Counted from the first letter of the stretch, positions 8,841 through 17,349 are shown. The stretch is DNA of 64,000 bases from Candidatus Mailhella excrementigallinarum (GCA_944324075.1 CALUUZ010000003.1:157743-221742), one strand, 5' to 3'. The notes: generated by a model from the sequence alone, not told the origin. Made by a program: numbers and translations.

Positions 8841-9752
8841 TCAACGCGTGAACGCGGCCAGCCTGTCCCGCAGCCTTTTCATGAACGGTTCGTCCGCCGT
8901 GACCTCACCCATGAGCCAGGGGCGGCCGATATAGCCGTATTTCGGCATGCCCAGGCGGTGATAGGTCAGAACCTCATATCTGACCGTGGGGCGATCCGGC
9001 AGCATGCGGCGTATGCCCATGATTTCCTCCTCGCTGTCGTTGAAGCCGGGAATGACCGGCGTGCGGACAAGCACGGGCAGGTCGGGAAAATGGGCAAGAA
9101 CATGGTTGAGATTCTTCAGAATCTGTTCGTTGCCGTGGCCCGTATATTCCCTGTGTCTGGCCGGATCGAGGCTCTTGACGTCAAAAATGAGGGAACTCAG
9201 CAGCCGGCAGGCCTGATCCAGAACTTCCGTGGGGTACTGCCCGCAGCTTTCGATGGTCGTATGCAGGCGGGCCTTCCTTGCCTCGCGCAGAAGCGCGAGA
9301 GTGAAATCGGGCTGCGCGAGCGGTTCGCCGCCGGAGATGGTCAGGCCGCCGCCGGATCGGGTATAGAACACGTCATCCTCTTCCACCCTTTTCATGATGT
9401 CGGCAACGCTGCGCTCTTCCCCGTAATATGACTGCGCCCCGGTGGGGCAGCGGCGCACGCAGCCGCCGCAGTCCGTACATTTTGCGCGATCATAGCGGAT
9501 AAGCCCGTCTTCCGTCAGGGTCAGGCCGCCGGTCGCGCAGGCTTCGACGCAGCGTCCGCAGACCGAAGCGCCAAGGCAGCGGTTGGGGTTGAAGGCGCGT
9601 TCGGGCCGGAACTGCTGCGATTCGGGGTTGCTGCACCAGCGGCAGCGCAGCGGACATCCCTTGAGAAACACCACCGTGCGGATGCCGTCGCCGTCATGAA
9701 CGCTGAACCTCTGTACGTTGAAAACAATACCCTTGCGGTCTCTGTCCTGCAT
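8841..9752 (-). CDS. Glycyl-radical enzyme activase (radical SAM) for GRE2
   Basis: 303 residues. It has the activase signature SVHDGDGIRT, the radical-SAM motif C-P-L-R-C-R-W-C and two ferredoxin-like clusters (CGRCVEACATGG; CTDCGGCVRRCPTG). SGGEPLAQPDF and the C-terminal YEVLTYHRLGMPKYGYIGRP follow. AAAGGAG precedes the ATG. It is the last gene of the minus-strand run GRE2, amidohydrolase, MATE, activase, so it most likely charges GRE2. It is paralogous to the activase at 1074-2000, but the two are clearly diverged. Confidence 0.93.
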   Translation of the reverse strand: MQDRDRKGIVFNVQRFSVHDGDGIRTVVFLKGCPLRCRWCSNPESQQFRPERAFNPNRCLGASVCGRCVEACATGGLTLTEDGLIRYDRAKCTDCGGCVRRCPTGAQSYYGEERSVADIMKRVEEDDVFYTRSGGGLTISGGEPLAQPDFTLALLREARKARLHTTIESCGQYPTEVLDQACRLLSSLIFDVKSLDPARHREYTGHGNEQILKNLNHVLAHFPDLPVLVRTPVIPGFNDSEEEIMGIRRMLPDRPTVRYEVLTYHRLGMPKYGYIGRPWLMGEVTADEPFMKRLRDRLAAFTR

Positions 9753-9782
9753 GGTTCTTCTCTCCTTTATGAAAAGGCTGCA

Positions 9783-11144
9783 TCAAATTTCCGATGAAGA
9801 AGGCCGGGGCGAGAGCTTTTTCTTCACATAATGGACAAAATACACGGTGCTGGCGAGCGAGGCGATGATGTCGCTCACGGGTTCCGCCGCAATGACGGCG
9901 CAAACCCTGTCTTCCGCGAAACCGGGGAGAATGTAGATCAGCGGAATGAGCAGCATGCCCTTGCGGAAGAAGGCGAAGAACAGGGAGAGCTTGCCGTCGC
10001 CCAGAGCGTTGTAGCTGTCCTGGCTCACGATGGTCATGCCCAGGAAAAAGCAGCCGCAGATATACAGCCGGAGCATGGGCGCGGCCTGTTCGACAAGCGC
10101 CTGATCCGGCGTGAACAGGCTCACGAAAAAACGCGGAAACGCCACCAGCAGGCATGTGCAGATCAGCGAATACAGCAGCGTGGCCTTACCGGCCAGCCAT
10201 ATGGTTTCCTTCACGCGGCCGTAGTCGCCCGATCCGTAGTTGAAGCTGACTATGGGCTGCGCCCCCTGATAGATGCCGATCATCGGCAGCAGGACAAGCT
10301 GGAATATCGAAGCCAGAATGGCCATGGCGCCCACCGCGATATCCCCGCCGAAACGCGCGAGCTGAGTGTTGAAGCTGAGCAGAAGAATCCCCTCGGTGGA
10401 AATCATGAACGCCGGGGAAGAGCCGAGAATCACGATGCGCCGCACAAGATCCCCGCGCGGCGGCAGGAAGCGCGGCCGCACGCGGAGCAGCGCCAGCGGT
10501 CCGCGGTAGAAACGCACCACCCAGAGAAAGGAAACGAACTGGGCGATGACCGTGGCAATGGCCGCTCCCCGGATGCCCATGTCCAGCGCGAAAATGAAAA
10601 CCGGGTCGAGAACGATGTTGACCACCCCGCCGATCAGGGGCGTCATCATGCCGATTCTGGTAAAGCCCTGCGTATTGATGAAATAGTTCAGGCCCAGACT
10701 GGTCTGAAAGAAAAAGGTGCCGAGGCTGTAAATGCGCAGATAATCCTCGGCATAGGGAAGCGTCGCCTCGCTTGCGCCGAACAGCAGAAGCAGCGGCTCG
10801 CAGAAAATCTGAATCCCGGCCGTGATCAGAAGTGATGAGGCCAGCAGCAGGAACAGGCTGTTCGACATGATGTGATCGGCCTCGTCCTGATCATTCGCGC
10901 CCATGCTGATGCCGCTGAGCGGAGCGCCGCCTCTCCCGAACAGGCTGGTCACGGCCAGAATGATGGTCACGATGGGCATGCACACGCCTATGGCGGTCAT
11001 GGCGGCCGCGCCGTCGTCCATGTGCCCGATATAGATGCGATCCACCATATTGTAGCACAGGGTAATAAGCTGGGCCAGCATGGCGGGAACGGCCAGCGAC
11101 AGAAGAAGACCCGGAATTCTGCCTACGGCCAGCCTGTTCTCCAT
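9783..11144 (-). CDS. MATE-family efflux transporter
   Basis: 453 residues, about 12 membrane helices in two similar halves, typical of the multidrug and toxic compound extrusion family (Na+ or H+ antiporters). The family pattern is visible in SLAVPAMLAQLITLCYNMVD near the N-terminus and GGVVNIVLDPVFIF in the middle. AAGGAGG precedes the ATG. It lies between the amidohydrolase and the activase in the GRE2 operon. It may export a product or toxic by-product of the GRE2 pathway; that role is inferred only from position. Confidence 0.92.
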   Translation of the reverse strand: MENRLAVGRIPGLLLSLAVPAMLAQLITLCYNMVDRIYIGHMDDGAAAMTAIGVCMPIVTIILAVTSLFGRGGAPLSGISMGANDQDEADHIMSNSLFLLLASSLLITAGIQIFCEPLLLLFGASEATLPYAEDYLRIYSLGTFFFQTSLGLNYFINTQGFTRIGMMTPLIGGVVNIVLDPVFIFALDMGIRGAAIATVIAQFVSFLWVVRFYRGPLALLRVRPRFLPPRGDLVRRIVILGSSPAFMISTEGILLLSFNTQLARFGGDIAVGAMAILASIFQLVLLPMIGIYQGAQPIVSFNYGSGDYGRVKETIWLAGKATLLYSLICTCLLVAFPRFFVSLFTPDQALVEQAAPMLRLYICGCFFLGMTIVSQDSYNALGDGKLSLFFAFFRKGMLLIPLIYILPGFAEDRVCAVIAAEPVSDIIASLASTVYFVHYVKKKLSPRPSSSEI

Positions 11145-11226
11145 ACGAAACCTCCTTGCGGCGGGGCGTAAAAATGCCGGGGAGAGTTCGGGAAATCAAT
11201 CCATGCTCTCCCCGGCGGACTCTTCA

Positions 11227-11250
11227 GGAAACGCATTGCTCAGCGTTTCC
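11227..11250. promoter_or_regulatory. Palindrome GGAAACGC-N8-GCGTTTCC (second copy)
   Basis: Arms are identical to those at 6845-6868, with the same 8-nt spacing and a different spacer (attgctca). It lies in the ~170 bp gap between the amidohydrolase end and the MATE start. Neither strand has a T-run after it, so an operator is more likely than a terminator. Confidence 0.45.
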
Positions 11251-11317
11251 TCCACATTGCAGCGAACGCCATGACAGCTTCCATGTCCGCCGGCACCCGC
11301 TCCTCCGCGGTCAGCGC

Positions 11318-12145
11318 TCAGATGTTCAGGAACTTCTTCGCGTTGCCGTACATCACCTTTTCCAGCACGTCTTCCTCAAGGCCGAGCGCTCCGGTCACGT
11401 CAAGGGCTTCGCTCAGGGGCGTGAACGGATGCGCGCTGCCGAAGAAGACCTTGTCCGCCAGACGCCTGTTGATGACGGGCACATAGAAGTCCATCCACAT
11501 GTTCATGGTCACGTCGGAAATATCCATGAACACGTTTTCGTTGCGGAACACCGTGGCAAGCGCTTCCTGCGGGAAGTTCCAGGCCGCATGGCTCATGACG
11601 ATGCGCAGTTCCGGGAAGTCCGAAGCGACGCGATCCACCAGTACGGGGCTGGTGTTCTTCATGGGCACGCGCGGCATGGGCGCGGGGCCGGTGGTCATGA
11701 TCACGGGCACGTTCAGCTCGCAGCAGACGGTATACAGAGGATAGAAACGCGCGTCGTCCAGAGGCATGCGGCAGATATCCGCGTCGATGGAGGCGCCGAC
11801 GAAACCGTCTTCAAGCACGGCCTTCTTGAAAGCGTTGATGCCGGGCATTCCCTTGTAGGGATCGAAGCCGTAAAAGCCGATCACCTCATTGGGGAAGGCC
11901 TTCATCGCCTCAAGCACGCCGGGGTTGGAAGAGGCCGCGCGGGACACGGTTTCGCAGTCGCGGCCGTTCATGACGAACTTTTCCCCGCCCAGGCTGTGGA
12001 ACATGGCTATCTCTTCCTCGAGCGTGGGTGCCGGGCCGCTGCCGAAGCCGGTTTCCGCGACAAAACCGCTGAATGCGGGATTGTTCACGATGGAATCAAT
12101 AACGGCCTTGACGCAGGGACGAAAACGAAAATCGATAAATTTCAT
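11318..12145 (-). CDS. Amidohydrolase-2-like protein lacking the N-terminal HxH
   Basis: 275 residues with the outline of the amidohydrolase_2 family (TIM barrel): a late SHAAWNFPQEAL segment and FGSAHPFTPL, where family members usually have FGSDxP. The first strand, where metal-binding family members read D-x-H-x-H, here reads F-I-D-F-R-F-R-P, so both usual metal-ligand histidines are Arg. Either the protein binds metal differently, is not hydrolytic, or acts on a negatively charged substrate. It is the second gene of the GRE2 operon. The start at 12145 is chosen by family length; neither this ATG nor the one at 12157 has a strong ribosome site. Confidence 0.8.
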   Translation of the reverse strand: MKFIDFRFRPCVKAVIDSIVNNPAFSGFVAETGFGSGPAPTLEEEIAMFHSLGGEKFVMNGRDCETVSRAASSNPGVLEAMKAFPNEVIGFYGFDPYKGMPGINAFKKAVLEDGFVGASIDADICRMPLDDARFYPLYTVCCELNVPVIMTTGPAPMPRVPMKNTSPVLVDRVASDFPELRIVMSHAAWNFPQEALATVFRNENVFMDISDVTMNMWMDFYVPVINRRLADKVFFGSAHPFTPLSEALDVTGALGLEEDVLEKVMYGNAKKFLNI

Positions 12146-12170
12146 GAATATTCCCATGGAGTTGGAGGCC

Positions 12171-12198
12171 AGCCTCCCCGGCATGATCCGGGGAGGCT
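12171..12198. terminator. Hairpin between GRE2 and the amidohydrolase gene
   Basis: AGCCTCCCCGG-catgat-CCGGGGAGGCT, a perfect 11-bp stem without a T-run. It is likely an mRNA processing or partial-termination stem that lets GRE2 be expressed above the downstream genes. Confidence 0.5.
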
Positions 12199-12225
12199 GT
12201 GCGGTTAAGAAAAGACAATCGGACA

Positions 12226-12262
12226 CTCTGCTGCAGAGCCGTGCTGACGGCGCTGCGCGTAC
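12226..12262. repeat. Relic of a MITE left end
   Basis: The stretch ctctgctgcagagccgtgct and the following gacggcgctgcgcg match the left end of the MITE at 18112 (ctctgtcatggaaccgtgtt, then gacggcgttgcgcg). No right end is seen. Confidence 0.4.
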
Positions 12263-12268
12263 TGAAAA

Positions 12269-14770
12269 TCAGACCGACTGCTGTTCCGTGCGGTCGATGA
12301 GGTCGTTCTGGAGGTCGGTGTTCAGATCCACGAAGTAGGCGCTGTATCCGGCGATGCGCACCACCAGGTTGCGGTACTTGTGCGGGTCCTTCTGCGCCGC
12401 GATCATGGTTTCGCGGTTGATGACGTTGATCTGCAGATGCCACACGCGCAGGTCGATGAAGCTGCGGAACAGATCCACCAGCTTCTGCGTGCCCTCGTCG
12501 CCCTCCACCGTCTTGGGAGCTATCTTCATGTTCAGCAGGCGGCAGGCGCGGTTGGGCGCATTCCAGTTTGTGCTCTTGTACTGGGAAAGCAGCACGGCAG
12601 TGGGACCGCTCATGTCGGAGCCGTGCGAGGGCGAACTGCCGTCGGACAACGGGGTCCACGCCTTGCGGCCGTTGGGCATGGCGCTCACGAACTTGCCGTG
12701 GGGCACGTTGGCCGTCACGGACGTGGTGCGGATTTCAATGGGCTGCACGCCGTAGTTTTTGGCATAGTGCGCGGTGAAGTCCAGCGCGCTCTTTTCCACC
12801 TGCTTGTACAGGTTGTCCGCGTAGTCGTCGCCGTTGCCGAAGCGCGGCGCGCGCTGGAGCATGGCCTGCAGGGCTTCCTTGCCCTCGAAGTCGCAGTCCA
12901 GAGCTTCCAGCAGCTCCTGCATGGTGAGGGAGCCTTCCTCAAACACCAGCTTCTTGATGACGGAAAGCGAGTCCACCAGCGTCCCGAATCCGATAGCGTC
13001 GAAGAAGGCCAGATCCAGCGCGCCTTCGGGGGCCTGATCGCTGTTCAGGTCGACGCAGGATTCCACGCACAGGTTGTGCAGGCCGGAGGCCAGCGGGCTG
13101 GCGAAGTACTTGGCGCGGGTATGATGGATGGTGTCCTGCAGCACAAAGGCCGTGGTGATCAGATTGTTCTGCTGGGCCACATAGGCATCCCAGAATTCTT
13201 CCCAGGTCTTGAAGGAGCAGGGATCGCCGCTTTCAAAGGTGAACACCCCGTCGCCGAACTTCTTCAGACGGCCGTTGCGCAGCGTGAGTTCGAGAGCGGC
13301 GCAGAGGTTCACCTGCGTGCCGGGGCTCATGTAGCTTTCGCGGTTGATCAGACGGGTTTCGTTGCAGCCGCTCACCACATAGTCGTACACTTCGCTGACC
13401 GGAGCGCCCTTGGCCAGCATGCGGGGAATAAGTTCCTCGTCGTTGACCAGCTTGGGATAGCCCTGCCCCTGCTTGATGGTTTCCGCGATATCCCAGAGGT
13501 ACCGCTTGGGCGAACGGGTATGCACGCGCACGGCCAGGTCGGGATAATGGGTAGGAAACTCGCGCTTGGAGCGCAGCAGCAGATAGGTCAGTTCGTTGGT
13601 GGCGTCCTGACCGTCGGGAGTCTGCCCGCCGATGGTCACGGCTTCCCAGTGGGCGAAACCGGCCTGGGTGTCCATGACCCCGGGAGAAAGAGGCAGCTCG
13701 ATGAACTGCGCCATCTGGCACCACATGCAGCCGAGAATTTCCAGGGCCTTCTTTTCCGTCAGCACGCCGGACTCCATGTCCTTGCGGTAGTAGGAAATGA
13801 GCTGCTGATCCATGCGGCCGTTGGAAATAATGCAGCCGGTGCGCTGTTCCAGGCGGGAGAACGCCTGCGCGAACCAGTGGGCCTGCACGGCCTCATGGAA
13901 GGTGCGAGCAGGATTCTCCGGCACCCATTCGCAGCGTTCCGCAATTTCCAGAAGTTCCTGACGGCGCGCGGGGTCCTTTTCCACGGCGGCCTTTTCCCTG
14001 GCCAGCTCGGCATGGCGGCGCGCCCAGACCACCACGGCGTCGCAGGTGAGCATCACCGCTTCCAGGAAGGGAATGCGGTTCACGATATTGTACGGATCCT
14101 TCTGATCCAGAGCCTCAAGACGACGCCTGGCATTTTCCTTCACTCCCTTGAAACCGAGCTTCAGCACCTTGTCGAAGTCCAGAACCCACTGGAGACTGGA
14201 ACGCAGGGAGGAGGATTCCGCCACCACATAGCGGGGCTGAAGCCCTTCCTTGTCGCCGTAAGCCATGCGCTTGCAGCGTTCGGGCATCCTCTTGAACAGC
14301 TCGTGATGGTAGGTCTTGCCGTTCCAGTATGCGCCGATCTCGTTGACGATGACGTCGATGTCCTCATCCATGACGCGGATGGGGGGATTCTCGCGGGTGG
14401 CGAAATCGTCCAGAACGCTCTTGTAGAAATCCCCGTCCAGTTCGGGATACAGAATGCCGTAGCGGCAGTTGTCCCGGCCGAGACGTCCCACAATGAGCTG
14501 GGTATCCTCAATATAGACAGGCATTTTCTGCGCGACATTCATCAGCGCCTTCGCCCAGCGGAGTGTCAGATGCTGTCCCTCGGTTTCCCGCATGGACTCG
14601 GTGAAATACCTGGCGCGCTCCACGTCGATGACGGGAGGAGTGCAGTCAAACGATTCAAGCATGTCGATGACGCGGGGCTGCTCGGCACGGAACGGACTGG
14701 GCTTGCCCTTCGCGGCGTCCTCAATCCATTGCTCCTGCGGAGTACAGCAACAACAACCCATATCGAGCAT
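12269..14770 (-). CDS. Glycyl-radical enzyme GRE2, IslA-like (candidate sulfonate lyase)
   Basis: 833 residues. GAGGAG precedes the ATG at 14770; a longer frame exists but this start gives the family's usual length. Visible catalytic elements are Cys469 and Glu471 (SGCNE thiyl-radical loop) and Gly808 in RIAGYSAYF. Arg190, Gln194, Trp375 and Arg681 occupy the positions, within 1-3 residues, that I recall as R189, Q193, W374 and R678 in isethionate sulfite-lyase, whose C468, E470 and G805 match too. The recalled F682 is Val685 here. This points to a relative that breaks a C-S bond (or removes water) from a hydroxy-sulfonate, perhaps bulkier than isethionate. It heads an operon with an amidohydrolase-like protein, MATE exporter and activase. 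The substrate is unproven. Confidence 0.9.
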   Translation of the reverse strand: MLDMGCCCCTPQEQWIEDAAKGKPSPFRAEQPRVIDMLESFDCTPPVIDVERARYFTESMRETEGQHLTLRWAKALMNVAQKMPVYIEDTQLIVGRLGRDNCRYGILYPELDGDFYKSVLDDFATRENPPIRVMDEDIDVIVNEIGAYWNGKTYHHELFKRMPERCKRMAYGDKEGLQPRYVVAESSSLRSSLQWVLDFDKVLKLGFKGVKENARRRLEALDQKDPYNIVNRIPFLEAVMLTCDAVVVWARRHAELAREKAAVEKDPARRQELLEIAERCEWVPENPARTFHEAVQAHWFAQAFSRLEQRTGCIISNGRMDQQLISYYRKDMESGVLTEKKALEILGCMWCQMAQFIELPLSPGVMDTQAGFAHWEAVTIGGQTPDGQDATNELTYLLLRSKREFPTHYPDLAVRVHTRSPKRYLWDIAETIKQGQGYPKLVNDEELIPRMLAKGAPVSEVYDYVVSGCNETRLINRESYMSPGTQVNLCAALELTLRNGRLKKFGDGVFTFESGDPCSFKTWEEFWDAYVAQQNNLITTAFVLQDTIHHTRAKYFASPLASGLHNLCVESCVDLNSDQAPEGALDLAFFDAIGFGTLVDSLSVIKKLVFEEGSLTMQELLEALDCDFEGKEALQAMLQRAPRFGNGDDYADNLYKQVEKSALDFTAHYAKNYGVQPIEIRTTSVTANVPHGKFVSAMPNGRKAWTPLSDGSSPSHGSDMSGPTAVLLSQYKSTNWNAPNRACRLLNMKIAPKTVEGDEGTQKLVDLFRSFIDLRVWHLQINVINRETMIAAQKDPHKYRNLVVRIAGYSAYFVDLNTDLQNDLIDRTEQQSV

Positions 14771-14814
14771 AACAGAACTCCTCGAAAAAAAAGGTTCACA
14801 TTGCCCTTTCTCTT

Positions 14815-14829
14815 TCATAAACTGTGCCA
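14815..14829 (-). promoter_or_regulatory. Tentative sigma-54-like promoter for GRE2
   Basis: On the minus strand TGGCAC is a perfect -24 element, but the -12 element at 5-nt spacing reads ATGA rather than TTGC. It is about 45 bp upstream of the GRE2 start. Confidence 0.3.
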
Positions 14830-14907
14830 TCCCCCGGCATATTGCGGCAACAAGGTGTGATTGCTCGACTTTTCTGATAATTTCCGCCATATGCAAGATG
14901 CGGAGAA

Positions 14908-14947
14908 ATGTTCTTTATCAGTACATGTATGTCCTGATAAAGAACAT
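14908..14947. promoter_or_regulatory. 40-bp palindrome upstream of GRE2
   Basis: ATGTTCTTTATCA, 14 nt, TGATAAAGAACAT: perfect 13-bp arms, AT-rich in a GC-rich genome, about 140 bp upstream of the GRE2 start. No T-run follows on either strand. The distance suits an enhancer site for the sigma-54 activator; another regulator is possible. The remaining gap up to 15101 holds nothing else recognisable. Confidence 0.6.
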
Positions 14948-15101
14948 ACGCGCTTTTAATCTCACGCTTTCGGGACAAGCCCCGCGCCCGGGCGGAACAC
15001 GTCTGCAGGATGCTTGCCATTGCCTGTTCCGGCGGCTACCCTGCCTGTCATTCACCCTGACGACGTGCCCCGCCGACGCGGGGCCTTTCCGGAGGCGACC
15101 T

Positions 15102-16217
15102 ATGCGCACCTTCCTTTTTCTCCCGCCCCTTCCGCGCATGAGCGGAGGGCTGGCCGTACTCGTGAACATGGGCGCGGAACTGGCCGAAGCGGGCCATGCC
15201 GTCTTTTTCGTTCTGCGCGAAAGGCCGGAGAATATACCATGGCGTTCCGCCCTGCCTGCCTCCGTGCCGCTTCTGATCTGGCGGGGGAACGAACTTGAGC
15301 ACACCGTTCCGGACAGACGCCCTCCCGCCCTGCGGCCGGAGGACATCTGGCTTCTGCCCGAAGGCTGGCCGCTTGCCCTGCTTCCCGGCCTGCGGGCAGG
15401 GGCGAGAGTGGTGCTGTATGTGCAGAACTGGGCCTATCTGCTCGCGGAACTGCCCGACGGACTGAAACTGCCCGCCCTGCCCGTCCGCTATCTTGCCGTA
15501 TCCCGCCCTGTGGCATGGCATGTGCGGGACATGACGGGCAAAACGGCGGAACTCCTGCGCCCCGGCATCGACCGCGCGTTCTTCCGCCCGTCGGGCTCCT
15601 CCCCTTCCGAAGCGGAAAACGAAGATGAAGCGGAGCTTCCCCGCATCGCCTGGATGCCGCGCAAGAACAGCGCGATGGCCCGGCAGATCCGCGCCATCAC
15701 CGACGCGCGCATCATCCGCCGGGGCGGAACCCCTCCCCAGTGGCTGGAAATACGAGACAGGTCACGCGAGGAAGTGGCCGCCCTTCTGCGCAGCGCGGAT
15801 ATCTTTCTTGCCACGGGTTTTCCCGAAGGATGCCCCCTTCCCCCGCTGGAAGCCATGGCTTCGGGCTGCGTGGTGACAGGGTTCAGCGGTTTCGGGGGAT
15901 GGGACTACATGCGCTCGCCGGTGGAGCTGCACGCAGGCAGGGCACGGGGCGACACTCCGGCATGGCTGCCCCAGCCGCTGCGCAGCGAACTGCGCGGCGA
16001 CGAGCGCCCGGGAAACGGCCTGTGGGCGGCGGACGGCGATGTCATCGGCGCATCCTTCGCGCTTGATAAAACCCTTGCGCTGTGGGAAGAACAGGGCGAC
16101 GGGTGGGACGCCCTGCTCGGCGGCGCGGCGGACACCGCCGCTCTGTATGACCTTTCCGCACACCGCGCCGCGCTCCTTGCTCTGTGGGCACGGGCGGCTG
16201 GCTCCGACTGTTTCTGA
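15102..16217 (+). CDS. Glycosyltransferase-like protein (GT4 fold)
   Basis: 371 residues. It begins with MRTFLFLPPLPRMSGGLAVL, a GT-B N-terminal pattern with a donor-side glycine-rich loop. The C-terminal half contains ADIFLATGFPEGCPLPPLEA and MASGCVVTGFSGFGGWDY, the GT4 E-x7-E-type region that binds the nucleotide sugar. It probably adds a sugar to a surface glycan in the cytoplasm. GGAGG precedes the ATG at 15102; a longer open frame reaches back into the GRE2 control region and is not coding. It stands alone, not in a glycan cluster. Confidence 0.82.
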   Translation: MRTFLFLPPLPRMSGGLAVLVNMGAELAEAGHAVFFVLRERPENIPWRSALPASVPLLIWRGNELEHTVPDRRPPALRPEDIWLLPEGWPLALLPGLRAGARVVLYVQNWAYLLAELPDGLKLPALPVRYLAVSRPVAWHVRDMTGKTAELLRPGIDRAFFRPSGSSPSEAENEDEAELPRIAWMPRKNSAMARQIRAITDARIIRRGGTPPQWLEIRDRSREEVAALLRSADIFLATGFPEGCPLPPLEAMASGCVVTGFSGFGGWDYMRSPVELHAGRARGDTPAWLPQPLRSELRGDERPGNGLWAADGDVIGASFALDKTLALWEEQGDGWDALLGGAADTAALYDLSAHRAALLALWARAAGSDCF

Positions 16218-16319
16218 AGCATATCCGCGCAGCCTGGCGAAGCCGGAAGAGAGAGGCCGCAATTCTGCCCGGCCCCGGACATTTCATCAAGAATTTCCTT
16301 ATGTTTTGAAACCTCCACC

Positions 16320-16445
16320 CCTTCAGGGGGAAAAGCTCTGTTGACAAAAGGGCAAAGCCGGTGAAATTCTTTGCCTTCCCCCCTCCCGTCAGGGAGGAGC
16401 AATCCGCACGCCCCCTGTCCGTCGGCCGCTTCAGTCCGTCGGCGG
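16320..16445 (-). repeat. Dispersed repeat family B, copy 1
   Basis: Read on the minus strand, it has a GGACTGA region, then AGGGGGCGTGCGGA, CTCCCTGA, TTCACCGGCTTTGCCCTTTT and GTCAA. The same order of blocks occurs on the plus strand at 41895-42000. It fills most of the 265-bp gap between the glycosyltransferase and tatD-like genes. Confidence 0.6.
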
Positions 16446-16482
16446 ATGAGGCGACTGTGGACTGAAACATAGCGGAGTACAC

Positions 16483-17349
16483 ATGTCATCAGCAAAACAT
16501 GCAAAGGAACGCGCAAGGGAGGCCGGGAAGGAACGCCCTCTGCCGGAAAGCCTTTCCCTGCCCCGCGTCGGGGCCGACAGCCATGCCCATCTTGACTCCG
16601 ACCAGCTGTGGCCGGAGTTCGAGTCCGTACTGGAAAGAGCCGCCCGCGCCGGGCTTTCCCATATCGGGCAGGTTTTTCTCCGTCATTCGGCGTATCTCGA
16701 CAGGCGGGAACTCATGGGAAAGCCCCGCCCCGGCCTGCCGGAGCTTTTTTTTCTGCTCGGCATCCACCCCTGCGACGGCCTGACCGTCACTGAGGAGGAA
16801 TGGCCTGCCATTGAAGAAGATTTCCGGCACGACGACCGCCTGCGCGCGGTGGGGGAAATCGGCCTCGATTTCTACTGGAAGGAGTGCCCCCGCGACGTGC
16901 AGGAAAGGATTTTCCGCCTTCAACTGCGTATCGCGGCGCGGCTGGATCGCCCCGTGGTCATACATTCCCGCGACGCCTTTGCCGATACGCTGCGGGTGCT
17001 GGACGACGAGGGTTTCGCCGGGCGGCCGCTGCTCTGGCACTGCTTCGGCGGAGACGAGGACGCCGCCAGGGCGCTTCTGAACCGCGGCTGGCACATTTCC
17101 CTGCCCGGCCCCGTGACCTATCCCGCCAACAGCGCGCTGCGCGACGCGGTACGTATCATCCCCGGCGATCGACTGCTGGTGGAAACCGACTGTCCCTATC
17201 TCGCTCCTGTACCCTGGCGGGGCAGGCGAAACGAACCCGCCCTCTGCGCCTTTACCGCCGCGGCGGTGGCCGAAGTCCGGGGCGAGGCCGCGGACGAGCT
17301 GTGGGCAAGGTGCGGAGACAACGCCCGGCGCTTTTTCGGAATCGCCTGA
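16483..17349 (+). CDS. TatD-family metal-dependent DNase
   Basis: 288 residues. TatD proteins are TIM-barrel metal-dependent hydrolases that act as 3'-5' exonucleases on DNA, or as D-aminoacyl-tRNA deacylase-like enzymes. The metal site is visible as DSHAHLD near residue 33, GEIGLDFYW, VVIHSRDA, WHCFGG and VETDCPYLAPVP. A basic ~25-residue N-terminal extension precedes the usual start. It is a single gene with no operon partner. Cytoplasmic housekeeping or repair is likely; the exact substrate is not shown by sequence. Confidence 0.9.
   Translation: MSSAKHAKERAREAGKERPLPESLSLPRVGADSHAHLDSDQLWPEFESVLERAARAGLSHIGQVFLRHSAYLDRRELMGKPRPGLPELFFLLGIHPCDGLTVTEEEWPAIEEDFRHDDRLRAVGEIGLDFYWKECPRDVQERIFRLQLRIAARLDRPVVIHSRDAFADTLRVLDDEGFAGRPLLWHCFGGDEDAARALLNRGWHISLPGPVTYPANSALRDAVRIIPGDRLLVETDCPYLAPVPWRGRRNEPALCAFTAAAVAEVRGEAADELWARCGDNARRFFGIA

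Noticed and set aside
12380..14860. 826-codon open frame on the plus strand opposite GRE2
   Set aside because: Codon-bias shadow in GC-rich DNA; the protein is His/Gln/Gly-rich without motifs, and the opposite strand encodes a clear glycyl-radical enzyme.
14592..15101. N-terminal extension of the glycosyltransferase
   Set aside because: Overlaps the GRE2 gene and its control region; GGAGG and GT-B start are at 15102.
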